DNA from: Candidatus Brachythrix odensensis
GTDB lineage: Bacteria > Chloroflexota > Anaerolineae > J036 > Brachytrichaceae
Length of the DNA: 64,000 nt
NCBI GenBank assembly: GCA_016714465.1
Contig: JADKDT010000015.1
Coordinates: 44,030 to 108,029, forward strand
Reading direction: 5' to 3'
Part shown: piece by piece, positions 24,589-33,843 of the stretch
Numbering within the stretch: position 1 is the first letter of the stretch
Layout: every line of letters begins with the position of its first letter
Notes under the pieces: model-generated
Database searches by the model: none
What the model was told of the DNA's origin: nothing
The model's input: only the letters and a program-made list of their open reading frames with translations
Program-made: the position numbers and the translations under genes

Positions 24589-27081
24589 CTAGACGGCTTC
24601 GCCGCTCTGTTCCGCAAGGTCTGGTGTGGCGACCGAAGCTTCGGGACCGCCGCGCCGGAATACGATGCCCGAATTCTCTGGACCGGCATCGACGATGACG
24701 GAGTCGCCGGCCTTGAACGCGCCTTGCAGCAGTTGCACCGAGAGCGGGCCTTCGATGAACTTCTGCATGGCTCGGCGCAATGGCCGTGCGCCATACAGCG
24801 GATCGTAGCCCTGACGGGCCAGCCACCGCCGTGCGGCATCGGTCATCTCAATGGTCAATCCCTGCTCGCCGAGCCGGCTTCGGATCTCGCGCAACTGGAG
24901 GTCCGCAATCCGCTCGACGTCCGGGATTGACAGCGGGGCGAAGATGATGGTCTCATCGACCCGATTGAGAAACTCAGGGCGGAATGCCTTCTTCAGCGCA
25001 TCCTCGATCTTCTTGTGGTCGATTGGCTGAGTCCCATCGGGATCGCTCTTCATGAACCCGAGCGTGCCGCCCTTCTTGGCGAATTCGGTGCCCAGGTTAC
25101 TGGTCATGATGACGACGGTGTTTGCGAAGCTGACCTTGCGGCCCTGGCCATCGGTCAACCGCCCATCGTCCAGCAATTGGAGCAGGGCGTTCCACACATC
25201 AGGGTGGGCCTTCTCGATTTCGTCAAAGAGCACCACTTGGTACGGCCGGCGGCGCACCTTTTCGGTCAACTGGCCGCCCTCGTCGTAACCCACGTAACCG
25301 GGAGGCGCCCCGAACAGCCGGCTGACGGTGTGCCCCTCCCGGTATTCGCTCATGTCGATCCGGACCATGGCGTTCTCGCCCTCAAAAAGGAACCAGGCCA
25401 GGGCTTTGGCGAGCTCGGTTTTGCCGACGCCCGATGACCCCAGGAACAGAAAGCTGCCAATCGGGCGATGCGGATCCTTCAATCCGCTCCGGGCGCGCCG
25501 GATCGCCTCACTCACCGCCGCGACCGCCTCTTCCTGCCCGATGATGCGTTCGCGCAGACGGTCTTCCATTTTGAGCAGTTTCTCGCTCTCCGCTTCCATC
25601 ATCTGGGTCGCCGGAATTCCCGTCCATTGCGCGATGACCTGGGCGATGTCGGCCTCCTCAACCAGCTCATCAAGGTTCTTTTCGCGCTGCCAGACGTCTT
25701 TGAACGCTTCAAATTCGTTCTGGATGCGCAGGCGGGTCGACTTGAACTCCGCCGCGCGCTGGTAGTCTTCGCGCGCAACCGAGGCGTCCTCCTCGGCCCG
25801 CATCTTCTCCAGCTCCTGTTTCTTGGCCTTGAGTTCCGGTGGCAATGTGTAGAGGGCGACCCGCAGTTTGGCCGCGGCCTCGTCAATCAGGTCAATGGCC
25901 TTGTCGGGCAGGCGCCGATCTGTGACAAAGCGGTCCGACAGGCGGGCAGCGGCCACCAGCGCCGCGTCCGAGATACGCACCTTGTGATGGGCCTCGTACT
26001 TGTCGCGCAAGCCGCGCAGCATTTCGATTGTCTCGTCGACTGAGGGCTCATCCACAAAAACCGGCGCAAAGCGCCGCTCGAGCGCGCTGTCCTTCTCGAT
26101 GTGCTTGTGATACTCGTCCATCGTGGTCGCGCCCACGGTCTGCAACTCGCCCCGGGCCAGGGCAGGTTTGAGAATGTTGCTGGCGTCCATCGCGCCGCCG
26201 CCGGTGCCCGCGCCGACGACGTTGTGCAGCTCGTCGATGAAGAGGATGATCTCGCCCTGACTGCGCGTAACCTCATCGATGACACCTTTCAGGCGCTCCT
26301 CGAAATCTCCCCGAAAGCGCGAGCCCGCCACCATCGCGGCAAGGTCCAATGAAAGGACGCGCTTGCCTTCGAGGATTTCCGGCACATCGCCGGCCTGGAT
26401 CTTCTGGGCCAGCCCTTCGACGATGGCGGTCTTGCCGACGCCGGCCTCGCCGATCAGGACCGGGTTATTCTTGGTCCGGCGCGACAGCACCTGGATGACC
26501 CGCAGGAGCTCCTCATTGCGGCCGATGACCGGGTCGAGTTTGCCTTCCTTGGCCTGGGCGGTCAGGTCACGCGAGTACTTGTCCAGCATGCGGTACTTCG
26601 TCTCCGCCTGCCGATCGGTGACCCGTTGCCCGCCGCGCATGTCGGCAACAGCCTGGGTGATCCGCTCCTTGGTGATGTTCGCGTCGCTCAGCACCCGGGC
26701 GGCCGGCGTATTTCGTTCGCTGGCAATCGCCAGAAAGATATGCTCGGTGCTGATGAACTCGTCCTTCATCTTGTTCGCCTCTTCCTGGGCGAGCTCGGTC
26801 AGTTTCTTGACCCGGGGAGTGACGAATACCTGCTCGCTGTTGCCGCCGCCGTAGATCGTGACCCGCGGGCTCTTGCGCAGTTCTTCATCCAGGCGGGTGG
26901 CCATCGTGGGCACGGTGCCGCCCATCTTCTCGATCAGCCCCGGAACGATGCCCTCGGGTTGCTCGAGCAACGCAAGCAGAATATGCTCGGTGTCAACCTG
27001 GGTATGCCCGTAGCGCTGCAGGAGTTCTACCGCCCGTGAGGCAGCGTCCTGGGCGCGTTCGGTGAATTTGTCAAATCGCAT
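24589..27081 (-). CDS. clpC: ATP-dependent Clp protease ATPase subunit ClpC
   Basis: An 830-residue Hsp100 unfoldase. It has the double Clp N-domain (FTERAQDAASRAVELLQRYGH), the first ATPase domain (GEAGVGKTAIVEGLA, FIDELHNVVGAG), a short M-domain coiled coil (about 410-470) as in ClpC rather than ClpB, and the second ATPase domain (GSSGVGKTELAKALA, FDEIEKAHPDV, GAPPGYVGYDEGGQL). It feeds substrates to ClpP. The start at 27081 (MRFDKFTERAQ) has a GGAGAG ribosome site. A TATAAT box lies about 60 bases upstream. No CIRCE or CtsR operator was recognised before it. Confidence 0.95.
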   Translation of the reverse strand: MRFDKFTERAQDAASRAVELLQRYGHTQVDTEHILLALLEQPEGIVPGLIEKMGGTVPTMATRLDEELRKSPRVTIYGGGNSEQVFVTPRVKKLTELAQEEANKMKDEFISTEHIFLAIASERNTPAARVLSDANITKERITQAVADMRGGQRVTDRQAETKYRMLDKYSRDLTAQAKEGKLDPVIGRNEELLRVIQVLSRRTKNNPVLIGEAGVGKTAIVEGLAQKIQAGDVPEILEGKRVLSLDLAAMVAGSRFRGDFEERLKGVIDEVTRSQGEIILFIDELHNVVGAGTGGGAMDASNILKPALARGELQTVGATTMDEYHKHIEKDSALERRFAPVFVDEPSVDETIEMLRGLRDKYEAHHKVRISDAALVAAARLSDRFVTDRRLPDKAIDLIDEAAAKLRVALYTLPPELKAKKQELEKMRAEEDASVAREDYQRAAEFKSTRLRIQNEFEAFKDVWQREKNLDELVEEADIAQVIAQWTGIPATQMMEAESEKLLKMEDRLRERIIGQEEAVAAVSEAIRRARSGLKDPHRPIGSFLFLGSSGVGKTELAKALAWFLFEGENAMVRIDMSEYREGHTVSRLFGAPPGYVGYDEGGQLTEKVRRRPYQVVLFDEIEKAHPDVWNALLQLLDDGRLTDGQGRKVSFANTVVIMTSNLGTEFAKKGGTLGFMKSDPDGTQPIDHKKIEDALKKAFRPEFLNRVDETIIFAPLSIPDVERIADLQLREIRSRLGEQGLTIEMTDAARRWLARQGYDPLYGARPLRRAMQKFIEGPLSVQLLQGAFKAGDSVIVDAGPENSGIVFRRGGPEASVATPDLAEQSGEAV

Positions 27082-27141
27082 GTGCCACTCTCCAGCCTGA
27101 AAATCGGGGTGTTGCCCGAATCGAAACCACGAAGCTGATAG

Positions 27142-27147
27142 ATTATA
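27142..27147 (-). promoter_or_regulatory. -10 box TATAAT upstream of clpC
   Basis: A consensus TATAAT on the minus strand lies 60 bases before the clpC ATG. No clear -35 is visible at the standard distance. Unlike several neighbours, this gene has a normal leader with a Shine-Dalgarno. Confidence 0.5.
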
Positions 27148-27218
27148 GGGGCGGGCTTGTTGGGCCATTTGTGCCGCGTTAGAGGAGTATTTGCGCCCGC
27201 AAAAACCCATTGCCGGGC

Positions 27219-27224
27219 TACAAT
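27219..27224 (+). promoter_or_regulatory. -10 box TACAAT for the alcohol dehydrogenase gene
   Basis: TACAAT ends six bases before the ATG at 27231. There is no room for a ribosome site, so the mRNA is predicted to be leaderless. Confidence 0.55.
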
Positions 27225-27230
27225 TCGGCC

Positions 27231-28331
27231 ATGAAGACAACTGCCGCCCTGTTGCGCGCCGCAAAACAACCCTTCGAAATCACCACCCTCGACCTGGCCC
27301 CTCCAGGTCCAGGCGAGGTTCAGGTCAGGGTCAAGGCCGCGGGCGTTTGCCACTCCGACTGGCATATTGTCACTGGCGACACCCCATTTCCGATGGCGGC
27401 AGTGCTTGGCCATGAGGGGGCCGGTGTGATTGAGGCGGTCGGGCCAGGTGTCACGCGGCTTGCCCCGGGCGATGCGGTTGCCCTGGACTGGGCGCCCAGT
27501 TGCGGGGAGTGTTTCTATTGCCTGAATGGGCGACCCTCCTTGTGTGAGACGTTCAAGGCAACCAAGTGGGCGGGAACCATGCTGGATGGGACGACCCGCT
27601 TATCGGCCGAAGGGAAGCCGATCTATCAGTTCTGCAGCGTTGGCTGCTTTGCTGAACGGATCGTGGTCTCTGAGAAGAGCGCGATTAAGATGCCGGCCAG
27701 CGTGCCCTGGGAGATCAGCGCCCTGATTGGCTGCGCGGTGACCACGGGTGTGGGTGCCGTGGTCAACACAGCCAAAGTCGCCGCCGGCTCGAGCGTCGTC
27801 GTTTACGGCGCTGGTGGTGTCGGTCTGAGCGTTGTGATGGGGGCTGCCCTGGCGGGGGCGGGCCGGATCATCGTCGTGGATCGCGTGCCTTCAAAGCTGG
27901 AGCAGGCTGAGGATTTTGGCGCCACCCACGCCGTCGCCGCCGGCCCAAACGCCGTCGACGAGATTCGGGCCCTGACCGGTGGCCGTGGCGCCGACTATGT
28001 CTTTGAGGCGATCGGAATTCCGGCTGTCCAGGAAGAGGCGCTGCGGGCGGCCAGACCAGGCGGCATGATCATCCTCGCCGGGATTTCACCGGTGGGGAGT
28101 GCGACGAACCTGCCGGGGGCTGTCCTGACCCGCCAGGAAAAGACCGTTGCTGGTTCATACTATGGAACTGCCAATACCGCCCGGGATTTTCCCCGGATGG
28201 CCGATCTGTATCTCTCCAAGCGCCTCGACCTGGGCAAACTCGTGTCTCGCCGTTATCGCCTGGACCAAATCAATGAGGCGTATGCCGACATGCTGAAGGG
28301 CGAGGGCGCCCGCGGCGTGATTGTGTTTTGA
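27231..28331 (+). CDS. Zinc-dependent alcohol dehydrogenase (MDR family, class III-like)
   Basis: A 366-residue medium-chain dehydrogenase. Catalytic zinc ligands lie in AAGVCHSDWH, GHEGAGVI and LIGCAVTTG. Structural zinc ligands lie in CGECFYCLNGRPSLC. The NAD-binding motif is VVVYGAGGVGLSVV with an acidic residue later in IIVVDR, which favours NAD over NADP. The substrate is unknown; the sequence resembles the NAD-dependent aryl-alcohol and S-(hydroxymethyl)glutathione or mycothiol dehydrogenase groups. The ATG at 27231 is preferred because of the -10 box six bases before it. It converges on an ABC exporter gene; a palindrome fills the gap. Confidence 0.9.
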   Translation: MKTTAALLRAAKQPFEITTLDLAPPGPGEVQVRVKAAGVCHSDWHIVTGDTPFPMAAVLGHEGAGVIEAVGPGVTRLAPGDAVALDWAPSCGECFYCLNGRPSLCETFKATKWAGTMLDGTTRLSAEGKPIYQFCSVGCFAERIVVSEKSAIKMPASVPWEISALIGCAVTTGVGAVVNTAKVAAGSSVVVYGAGGVGLSVVMGAALAGAGRIIVVDRVPSKLEQAEDFGATHAVAAGPNAVDEIRALTGGRGADYVFEAIGIPAVQEEALRAARPGGMIILAGISPVGSATNLPGAVLTRQEKTVAGSYYGTANTARDFPRMADLYLSKRLDLGKLVSRRYRLDQINEAYADMLKGEGARGVIVF

Positions 28332-28380
28332 TGTCGAGAGCGCCATGCCCCGGCGGAGCCGGGGCATGGCGCTCTCGACA
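28332..28380. repeat. 23-bp perfect palindrome filling a convergent gene gap
   Basis: A perfect 23-base stem with loop GGA and core CCCCGGC-GGA-GCCGGGG. It occupies the whole space between the stop codons of the alcohol dehydrogenase (plus) and the ABC exporter (minus), so it probably ends transcription from both sides. Confidence 0.88.
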
Positions 28381-30237
28381 TTATCTGTAGCCTTCCGCCT
28401 GCATATTGAAAAGCCGGGCATAGGTTCCCGCGCGGGCGAGCAATTCGGGGTGGGTGCCGAGCTCGGTCAGCGCGCCGTTTTCAAGCACGGCGATCCGATC
28501 CGCCATCCGCACCGTGCTGAAGCGATGGCTGATCAGCAGCGATATCTTGCCCGCCGTCAAGTCTCGGAAGCGCTGGAAAATCTCGTACTCGCGCTCGGCG
28601 TCGAGGGCGGCGGTGGGCTCGTCAAGAACGAGTATCTCCCCCTCGCGCATGAAGGCCCGGCTGAGAGCCATTTTCTGCCACTGTCCGCCAGACAGGTCGC
28701 TGCTGCGCTCCCACCAATTGCCGAGCACAGTTTCGTAGCCCTTGGGGAGTTCGGCCACGACCGTATCAGCGCCGCCCCGTTCCGCCGCACGCTCGACCCT
28801 GGGCTGATCGTCGAGGGCGTTTATCTGGCCAAAACCGATGTTCTCGCGGGCGGTTGCGAGGTACTTGACGAAGTCCTGGAAAATGACCCCGATACTCAGG
28901 CGCAGGTCCTCGGGGTCGATGTCGCGCAGATCAATGCCATCCAGCAGAATCTGGCCTTCGGTCGGGTCGTAAAGCCGGGTTAACAGCTTGACAAAGGTCG
29001 TTTTGCCTGCCCCGTTGGCGCCAACCAGGGCCAGCTTCTCGCCGGGCTGGATCATCAGGCTGACATTGCGCAGGGCATAACCGTCTCGGTTGGGATACTT
29101 GAACGAGACATTGCGAAACTCGATTCCATGGCGGATGGGGTGGGGGACCTTTTTGCCGACCCCGGTCGCGCCCATGGCGGGGGTGATGGACAGGAAGCTG
29201 AACAGGTTGGACATGAACAGCGAGCTTTCGTACAGCCCGCTGATGTTGTAGAACAGGCCCTGGAGCGTAGCCTGGCTCTGCCGGAACAGGGCGAGATACA
29301 GGGTCATGTCGCCGAGAGTGATCGACTGTCCGATGGCCCGCCAGACGATCCAGGCGTAGGCACCATAGTAGGCCAGGCTCGAGAGCAAGCCCAGCCCGAG
29401 ACTGATGAGGCTGCGCCGTTTTGCGACCGCGGTGTCCTCCCGATAGGCTTTCCAGAACAGATCGAGATAGCGCTTGAGCAACGGCTCGCCCAGCCCGAAC
29501 AGCTTGACCTCCTTCACCGAGGCGTCCTTCGTGAGCAGGCTCTCCCAGTAGTTCATTTGCCGGCGCTCGGGCGCGCGCCATGAAAGCAATCGGAAGTTGA
29601 TCTCGCCAAAGTGATTCTGGGCGATGAAGGCCGGCAGCGAGGTGGTGAAGAGGATCAGCGCGATGAGCGGGCTGAATCCGAACAGCAGCACCGCGAACGA
29701 CAACAGGGTGATGACGTTCTGGGCTGAGAGAGTGACCCCGTTCAGGATGTTCAGGGCCCGGTAGTCAGCCTCGCGCCGGGCGTTCTCGAGCTTGTCGTAA
29801 AACTCGGCGTTTTCGAAGAACTGCAGATCCATCGAGAGCGCCTTGCGGATGATGGCGGTGTTGATCTGATTGGCCAGGCGGGCATGCAAGACGTGCTCGA
29901 CCAGGGTTCGGGCCTGCGACAAAACCGAGCTTCCGGTGATCAGAATCAGCTCGACGGCCAGATACGGCAACACCGGTTGCAGGGCGATCCAGAAGTCCGG
30001 GGAGGCGGTGCCGCTGCGGCTGGCGGCGACGACGGCATCGACGATGAGCTTGCCCACCCAGGCCTGGGCCGCCGGCAGGAATGCGCTGATCAATGTGATC
30101 AAGCCCATGGACAGGGCGGCGGTGGCATGCGCTTTCCAGACCAGATCGAAGGCCTTGGCGATGTTGACGACGGCTTCGCGCCAGGTATCGCGAAATGCGC
30201 GCTTGGGTGTTTCTGGGCGGGGACCAAATCTAGACAT
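28381..30237 (-). CDS. ABC exporter, fused membrane and ATPase domains
   Basis: A 618-residue half-transporter. About six membrane helices occupy residues 35-330. The ATPase domain (355-615) has Walker A GANGAGKTTFVKLL, Q-loop IFQDFVKYLATAREN, signature LSGGQWQKMALSRAF, Walker B ILVLDEPTAALD and the switch His in ISHRFSTV. It should work as a dimer exporting a lipid, peptide or drug; the substrate cannot be told. It is divergent from the HAD gene, and the two promoters share overlapping -10 boxes. Confidence 0.92.
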   Translation of the reverse strand: MSRFGPRPETPKRAFRDTWREAVVNIAKAFDLVWKAHATAALSMGLITLISAFLPAAQAWVGKLIVDAVVAASRSGTASPDFWIALQPVLPYLAVELILITGSSVLSQARTLVEHVLHARLANQINTAIIRKALSMDLQFFENAEFYDKLENARREADYRALNILNGVTLSAQNVITLLSFAVLLFGFSPLIALILFTTSLPAFIAQNHFGEINFRLLSWRAPERRQMNYWESLLTKDASVKEVKLFGLGEPLLKRYLDLFWKAYREDTAVAKRRSLISLGLGLLSSLAYYGAYAWIVWRAIGQSITLGDMTLYLALFRQSQATLQGLFYNISGLYESSLFMSNLFSFLSITPAMGATGVGKKVPHPIRHGIEFRNVSFKYPNRDGYALRNVSLMIQPGEKLALVGANGAGKTTFVKLLTRLYDPTEGQILLDGIDLRDIDPEDLRLSIGVIFQDFVKYLATARENIGFGQINALDDQPRVERAAERGGADTVVAELPKGYETVLGNWWERSSDLSGGQWQKMALSRAFMREGEILVLDEPTAALDAEREYEIFQRFRDLTAGKISLLISHRFSTVRMADRIAVLENGALTELGTHPELLARAGTYARLFNMQAEGYR

Positions 30238-30248
30238 TTGCGCGCGTG

Positions 30249-30256
30249 ACTATACT
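30249..30256. promoter_or_regulatory. Overlapping divergent -10 boxes (TATACT / TATAGT)
   Basis: Eight bases, ACTATACT, give TATACT on the plus strand (ten bases before the HAD ATG) and TATAGT on the minus strand (eleven bases before the ABC exporter ATG). Two divergent promoters would then share the same DNA. Polymerase binding in one direction should exclude the other. Confidence 0.55.
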
Positions 30257-30266
30257 CCGACCCAGG

Positions 30267-30909
30267 ATGATAAACAGCCTGGCTGATCGTACTGCCTCGA
30301 ATGCGCGGGCGCGGGCGGTGGTGTTTGACGTGGGGGGTGTGCTGTTGCGCACCGATGATCATGGACCGCGGCGGAGGCTGGCCGAGTTGATGGGACTGAC
30401 CGAGGCCCAGCTTCACGACGCGGTGTTTGAGAGCCCGCTCGCGCGCAGCGCCACGCTCGGCACGGTCCGCGAAGAAGCGCTATGGGCAGATGTTGCGCGA
30501 CGCTTCAATCGTGATGCGTCGCAAATGGCCGCCTTTCAGGCGGGTTTCTGGGGTGGCGACGTATATGACGTCGATTTCATGGCCTGGATCGGCGCCTTGC
30601 GCCCGAGGGTCAGCACGGGTCTGCTCAGCAACGCCTGGTCCGGCGCGCGCGACGCCTTCATCAATCGCTTTGCCTGCTATCGCTACGTCGACAGCGTCGT
30701 AATCTCTGCCGAGGAGGGCGGCCAAACCGGATCCGGAGATCTACCGCATCTGCCTGCGCCGGATGGGCGTGGAAGCCGCGGAGACGATCTTTGTCGATGA
30801 CTTCGCCCGCAACATCGAGGCGGCCAACCGCCTGGGGATGCGCGGGATTCTGTTCACCTCGCGCGAGCAAGCGATGGCGGAGATCGAGGCCGCACTCAGC
30901 GGCAAGTGA
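30267..30909 (+). pseudogene. HAD-superfamily hydrolase, split by a frameshift
   Basis: A phosphatase-like HAD protein. The catalytic motif I is VVFDVGGVLLRTDD, motif II is TGLLSNAWSG. In a second frame follow motif III, AKPDPEIYRICLRRMGV, and motif IV, IFVDDFARNIEAANRLGM. The switch is at the G-run 30716-30718, where one extra G interrupts the frame; removing it gives SAEEAAKPDPEIY. All four motifs are intact, so an assembly indel is likely. Start at 30267 is supported by the TATACT box. Substrate unknown; the set of motifs resembles the epoxide hydrolase N-domain/haloacid dehalogenase-like subgroup. Confidence 0.82.
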
Positions 30910-30916
30910 TCCCAGG

Positions 30917-31672
30917 ATGGTCTCCATTGCTCGCCGAAACACCTTTCGTGCTCATGTCGTATGCGCGTTCGTGCTCGTCCTGGCTGGCTGCGCCGCACCG
31001 TCCACATTGACCGTCACCTTGCCGCCGGCAACCGAAACGCCGCTGTCGCCAACATCAACGCCTCTGCCTCCGACCGCGACGCCGGTACCGCCAACACTGA
31101 CGCCGATACCACCCACTGCCACAGCGGTACCGCCAACGCCGACGCCGATTCCACCCACCCCAACTGCGGCACCGCCTACGGTGACTCCGGTGCCGCCCAC
31201 CGCAACACGGCGACCCTCGACGGCAACACCTCGCCCGCCAACGCCAACGCCGACGCCCAGCCCGACTCCGGCGCCAACGGCCCTTGCCTGCATTACGGTC
31301 AAGTTCTTTGTTGGACCCAATGAGCCTCAGAACTGGCGCGGCGCCATCCCCGAGAGCGTCAAAAATGCGCCCCACCTCGCGTGCATGGTTGATGGGTACG
31401 GCCGCTACATCAAGTGGTCGGCGGGCCAAAAACTTCGCGCATTACCGGCCGGTGTCATTACAAATGGCTTTGGCATGTGGATTCCGGGCTGGGCCTCATT
31501 TGATCGGAACAGCGCCAGCCCTTGGGACGTCACCGAAAACATCGGCTGGGGCACGAGGCGGGCGATGACGCGTGAAGGGAATGTATTGAAGGCGTCCAAC
31601 GGTAACGCTGTGTTCCGGGTCGACGGCGATGAACTCGTTGCGCTGGTGGATGGGCTGCTCTGGTGGCCGTGA
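30917..31672 (+). CDS. Lipoprotein with a Thr-Pro repeat linker
   Basis: A 251-residue lipoprotein. The signal peptide ends VLVLAGC (lipobox Cys near residue 24). Residues 30-125 are near-perfect tandem Pro/Thr repeats (such as PPTATPVPPT), a flexible wall-spanning spacer. The C-terminal 120 residues form a small folded domain rich in aromatic and Gly residues (WRGAIPESVKN, WIPGWASFDRN, VDGLLWWP) that I cannot assign to a family. The ATG at 30917 lies just after the HAD stop. The same linker style is used by the BMP-family lipoprotein at 35.5-36.7 kb. Confidence 0.78.
   Translation: MVSIARRNTFRAHVVCAFVLVLAGCAAPSTLTVTLPPATETPLSPTSTPLPPTATPVPPTLTPIPPTATAVPPTPTPIPPTPTAAPPTVTPVPPTATRRPSTATPRPPTPTPTPSPTPAPTALACITVKFFVGPNEPQNWRGAIPESVKNAPHLACMVDGYGRYIKWSAGQKLRALPAGVITNGFGMWIPGWASFDRNSASPWDVTENIGWGTRRAMTREGNVLKASNGNAVFRVDGDELVALVDGLLWWP
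31040..31290 (+). repeat. Tandem low-complexity repeat encoding the Thr-Pro linker
   Basis: Imperfect units of about 24-30 bases built on CCGCCAACGCCGACGCCGAT-like runs encode the PT/PP repeats. The regular period leaves all three frames and the opposite strand largely open, which produces spurious reading frames here. Confidence 0.7.
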
Positions 31673-31789
31673 CGAGCCGGGCGTCCGCCATTAGGATGCG
31701 ATTCGTTGCGGAACTTCGCTTCTTCCCTTCTTCTGATGAAAAAGCCTACACCCGCTGAACAATGACGGATGCCGGATGGCGCATATGCG

Positions 31790-32731
31790 TTACGTCCGCG
31801 CATCCTCCGGATACGGGATGCCCTCGGCCGCCGGCGGGGTGCTGCGGCGCATGAAGCCGGCCAGGGTCACGATCGTGAGCACATACGGCAGGGTGGACAA
31901 TAACTGATATGGCAGCGGCACGTTATAGAGCTGGAACTGGCCCGCCAGCGCCTGTGGAATCGTAAACAACAGCGATGCAAACAGGGCCGAAATCGGGTTC
32001 CAATTGGCGAAGATCATTGCCGCCAGACCGATGAATCCCTGACCGCTGGTCATATTCGGGGTGAAGCTGCTAACGGTTTGCAGGGTGAAAAAGGCCCCGC
32101 CCAGGCCGGCCAGCGCGCCGCTGATCAGAACGTTATAGAAGCGCATGCGGTTGACGTTGATGCCGGCCGTGTCCGCCGCTCTGGGCAGCTCGCCGACCGC
32201 CCGGGTGCGCAGGCCCCACTTGGTCTTGAAGATGACGAGCCAGGTGACGAAGACGGCCAGGACCATGACGTAGGTCAGGAAGCCCTGATCGAAAAGGATG
32301 GGTCCCACCAGCGGAAGATCCTTAAGGCCGGCGATCGACACGGCCGGCAGATAGTCGGCTGATTCAGTGGTCGGGAACGCGCGATACAAGTAGCCTGTGA
32401 TGCCGGCGGCGAAGATGTTTATCACGGTGCCACTGACGACCTGATTGGTCCGATAACGGATGGACACAACCGCATGCAGGGCGGCAACCAACATCGCCGC
32501 CACGATGCCCCCCAGGAGGCCAATCCAGGGCGAGCCCGCGGCGACGGCGATCCGGAACGAAACGTAGGCCGACGTCAACATCATGCCCTCGAGAGCGATG
32601 TTGACAATGCCGGAACGCTCCGAGAAGATGCCGCCGAGAGCGGCAAAAACGATGGGCGTGGCTGCCCGAAGCGCCACGGCAATCAGGAAGATATAGTCGA
32701 TCTGGCCGAGCGCTGCGATGAGTTGTTCCAT
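31790..32731 (-). CDS. Nucleoside/simple-sugar ABC transporter permease (second)
   Basis: A 313-residue permease of the BPD_transp_2 family with about eight to ten helices. Typical segments are FAALGGIFSERSGIVNIALEGMML near the N-terminus and VGELPRAADTAGINVNRMRFYNVLISGALAGLGGAF, the EAA-like loop. It pairs with the permease gene just upstream (three-base gap) to form the channel of a BMP-dependent nucleoside (YufOPQ/Nup-type) importer. Confidence 0.93.
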   Translation of the reverse strand: MEQLIAALGQIDYIFLIAVALRAATPIVFAALGGIFSERSGIVNIALEGMMLTSAYVSFRIAVAAGSPWIGLLGGIVAAMLVAALHAVVSIRYRTNQVVSGTVINIFAAGITGYLYRAFPTTESADYLPAVSIAGLKDLPLVGPILFDQGFLTYVMVLAVFVTWLVIFKTKWGLRTRAVGELPRAADTAGINVNRMRFYNVLISGALAGLGGAFFTLQTVSSFTPNMTSGQGFIGLAAMIFANWNPISALFASLLFTIPQALAGQFQLYNVPLPYQLLSTLPYVLTIVTLAGFMRRSTPPAAEGIPYPEDART

Positions 32732-32734
32732 GGT

Positions 32735-33841
32735 TCAGCCCTTGGCCCCCGCCGCTTCGACGGTTTCGGCTGGCTTGCGCCGAAGCCGAATCCAGCCAAA
32801 GAGGTCGCGGACGATGCCAGGCGCCGCCACAAACACGATGATGAATGCCTGCAGGACCGAGATAATGTAGTTTGACACCCCGGCGCTGAACTGCATGTAG
32901 GTGGCGCCATTGACCAGGGCGCCAAACAGGATTGCGGCCAGGCCGATGCCAATTGGATTCCCGCCGCCCAGCAGGGCGACTGCGATGCTGTCGAAACCGT
33001 AGCCGGTTGTGAACTCGGTTGGCAGGAACTTGTAGAGCGCAAGGACTTCAATGGCGCCGGCAAGCCCGCACAATCCGCCGCTGATCGCCATCGCGAGAAA
33101 GTAGGTTCGATTCACGTTGATGCCCGAATAGCGGGCCGCTTCGCGATTGGCGCCAACGAGCCGAATCTGCAGCCCGAGCGGCGTCTTCTTCATCAACACC
33201 CAGTATCCGATCGCGCACGCGATCGCGATCGCGATTCCCCAGTGCAAGCGCTCGGGAGGGGCGAGCAGAGCCGGCAGGATGGCGCTCGCTTCGATATCGG
33301 GCGTGCGTGGCGCCGACCCGGTGCCCCGGAGCGGGCCATTTACCATGTAGTTGACGACGGAGTATGAAATGTAGTTCAACATGATGGTGGTGACAACCTC
33401 CGGCGCGCCCCGGGTGGCTTTGAGCCATCCGGCGATGCCCCCCCACAGGGCTCCTGCGAGCGCACCCGCAAACAGGGCCAGCGGCAGGTGGATGATCGGC
33501 GGCAAACCCTTGAGCATGAAGCCGGCCATCGTCGAGGCAAGGGCGCCCATGTAAAGCTGGCCCTCGGCCCCGATGTTGAACAAACCCGCGGCAAAACTCA
33601 GCGATATCCCGAGGGCAAGGACCAGAAATGGCGTCGCCGAAACCAACGTCTCAAAAAAGGCCGTTGGGCGCGTATCTGTGCCAGGGCGGGTAAAGGCGCC
33701 CTCGAACAGAGCGCGATAGGCATCCAGCGGATTCGAGTTTGTGATCGCCATCATGATCCCGGCGATGACAAGCGCGAGCGCGACGGAACCGATGGGCGCC
33801 CAGGCGCTGCCCCAGATGCTGGCAATTGAGAATCGTTTCAT
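32735..33841 (-). CDS. Nucleoside/simple-sugar ABC transporter permease (first)
   Basis: A 368-residue membrane protein of the same family as its partner, with about nine helices. Diagnostic stretches are LSFAAGLFNIGAEGQLYMGALAS and LVGANREAARYSGINVNRTYFLAMAISGGLCGLAGAIE. It starts two bases after the ATPase gene and ends three bases before the second permease, so the operon is tight. Confidence 0.93.
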   Translation of the reverse strand: MKRFSIASIWGSAWAPIGSVALALVIAGIMMAITNSNPLDAYRALFEGAFTRPGTDTRPTAFFETLVSATPFLVLALGISLSFAAGLFNIGAEGQLYMGALASTMAGFMLKGLPPIIHLPLALFAGALAGALWGGIAGWLKATRGAPEVVTTIMLNYISYSVVNYMVNGPLRGTGSAPRTPDIEASAILPALLAPPERLHWGIAIAIACAIGYWVLMKKTPLGLQIRLVGANREAARYSGINVNRTYFLAMAISGGLCGLAGAIEVLALYKFLPTEFTTGYGFDSIAVALLGGGNPIGIGLAAILFGALVNGATYMQFSAGVSNYIISVLQAFIIVFVAAPGIVRDLFGWIRLRRKPAETVEAAGAKG

Positions 33842-33843
33842 GA

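Noticed and set aside
30952..31429. Gly/Val-rich frames in several phases over the Thr-Pro linker
   Set aside because: They result from the repeat period of the linker DNA; only the lipoprotein frame has a signal peptide and folded domain.
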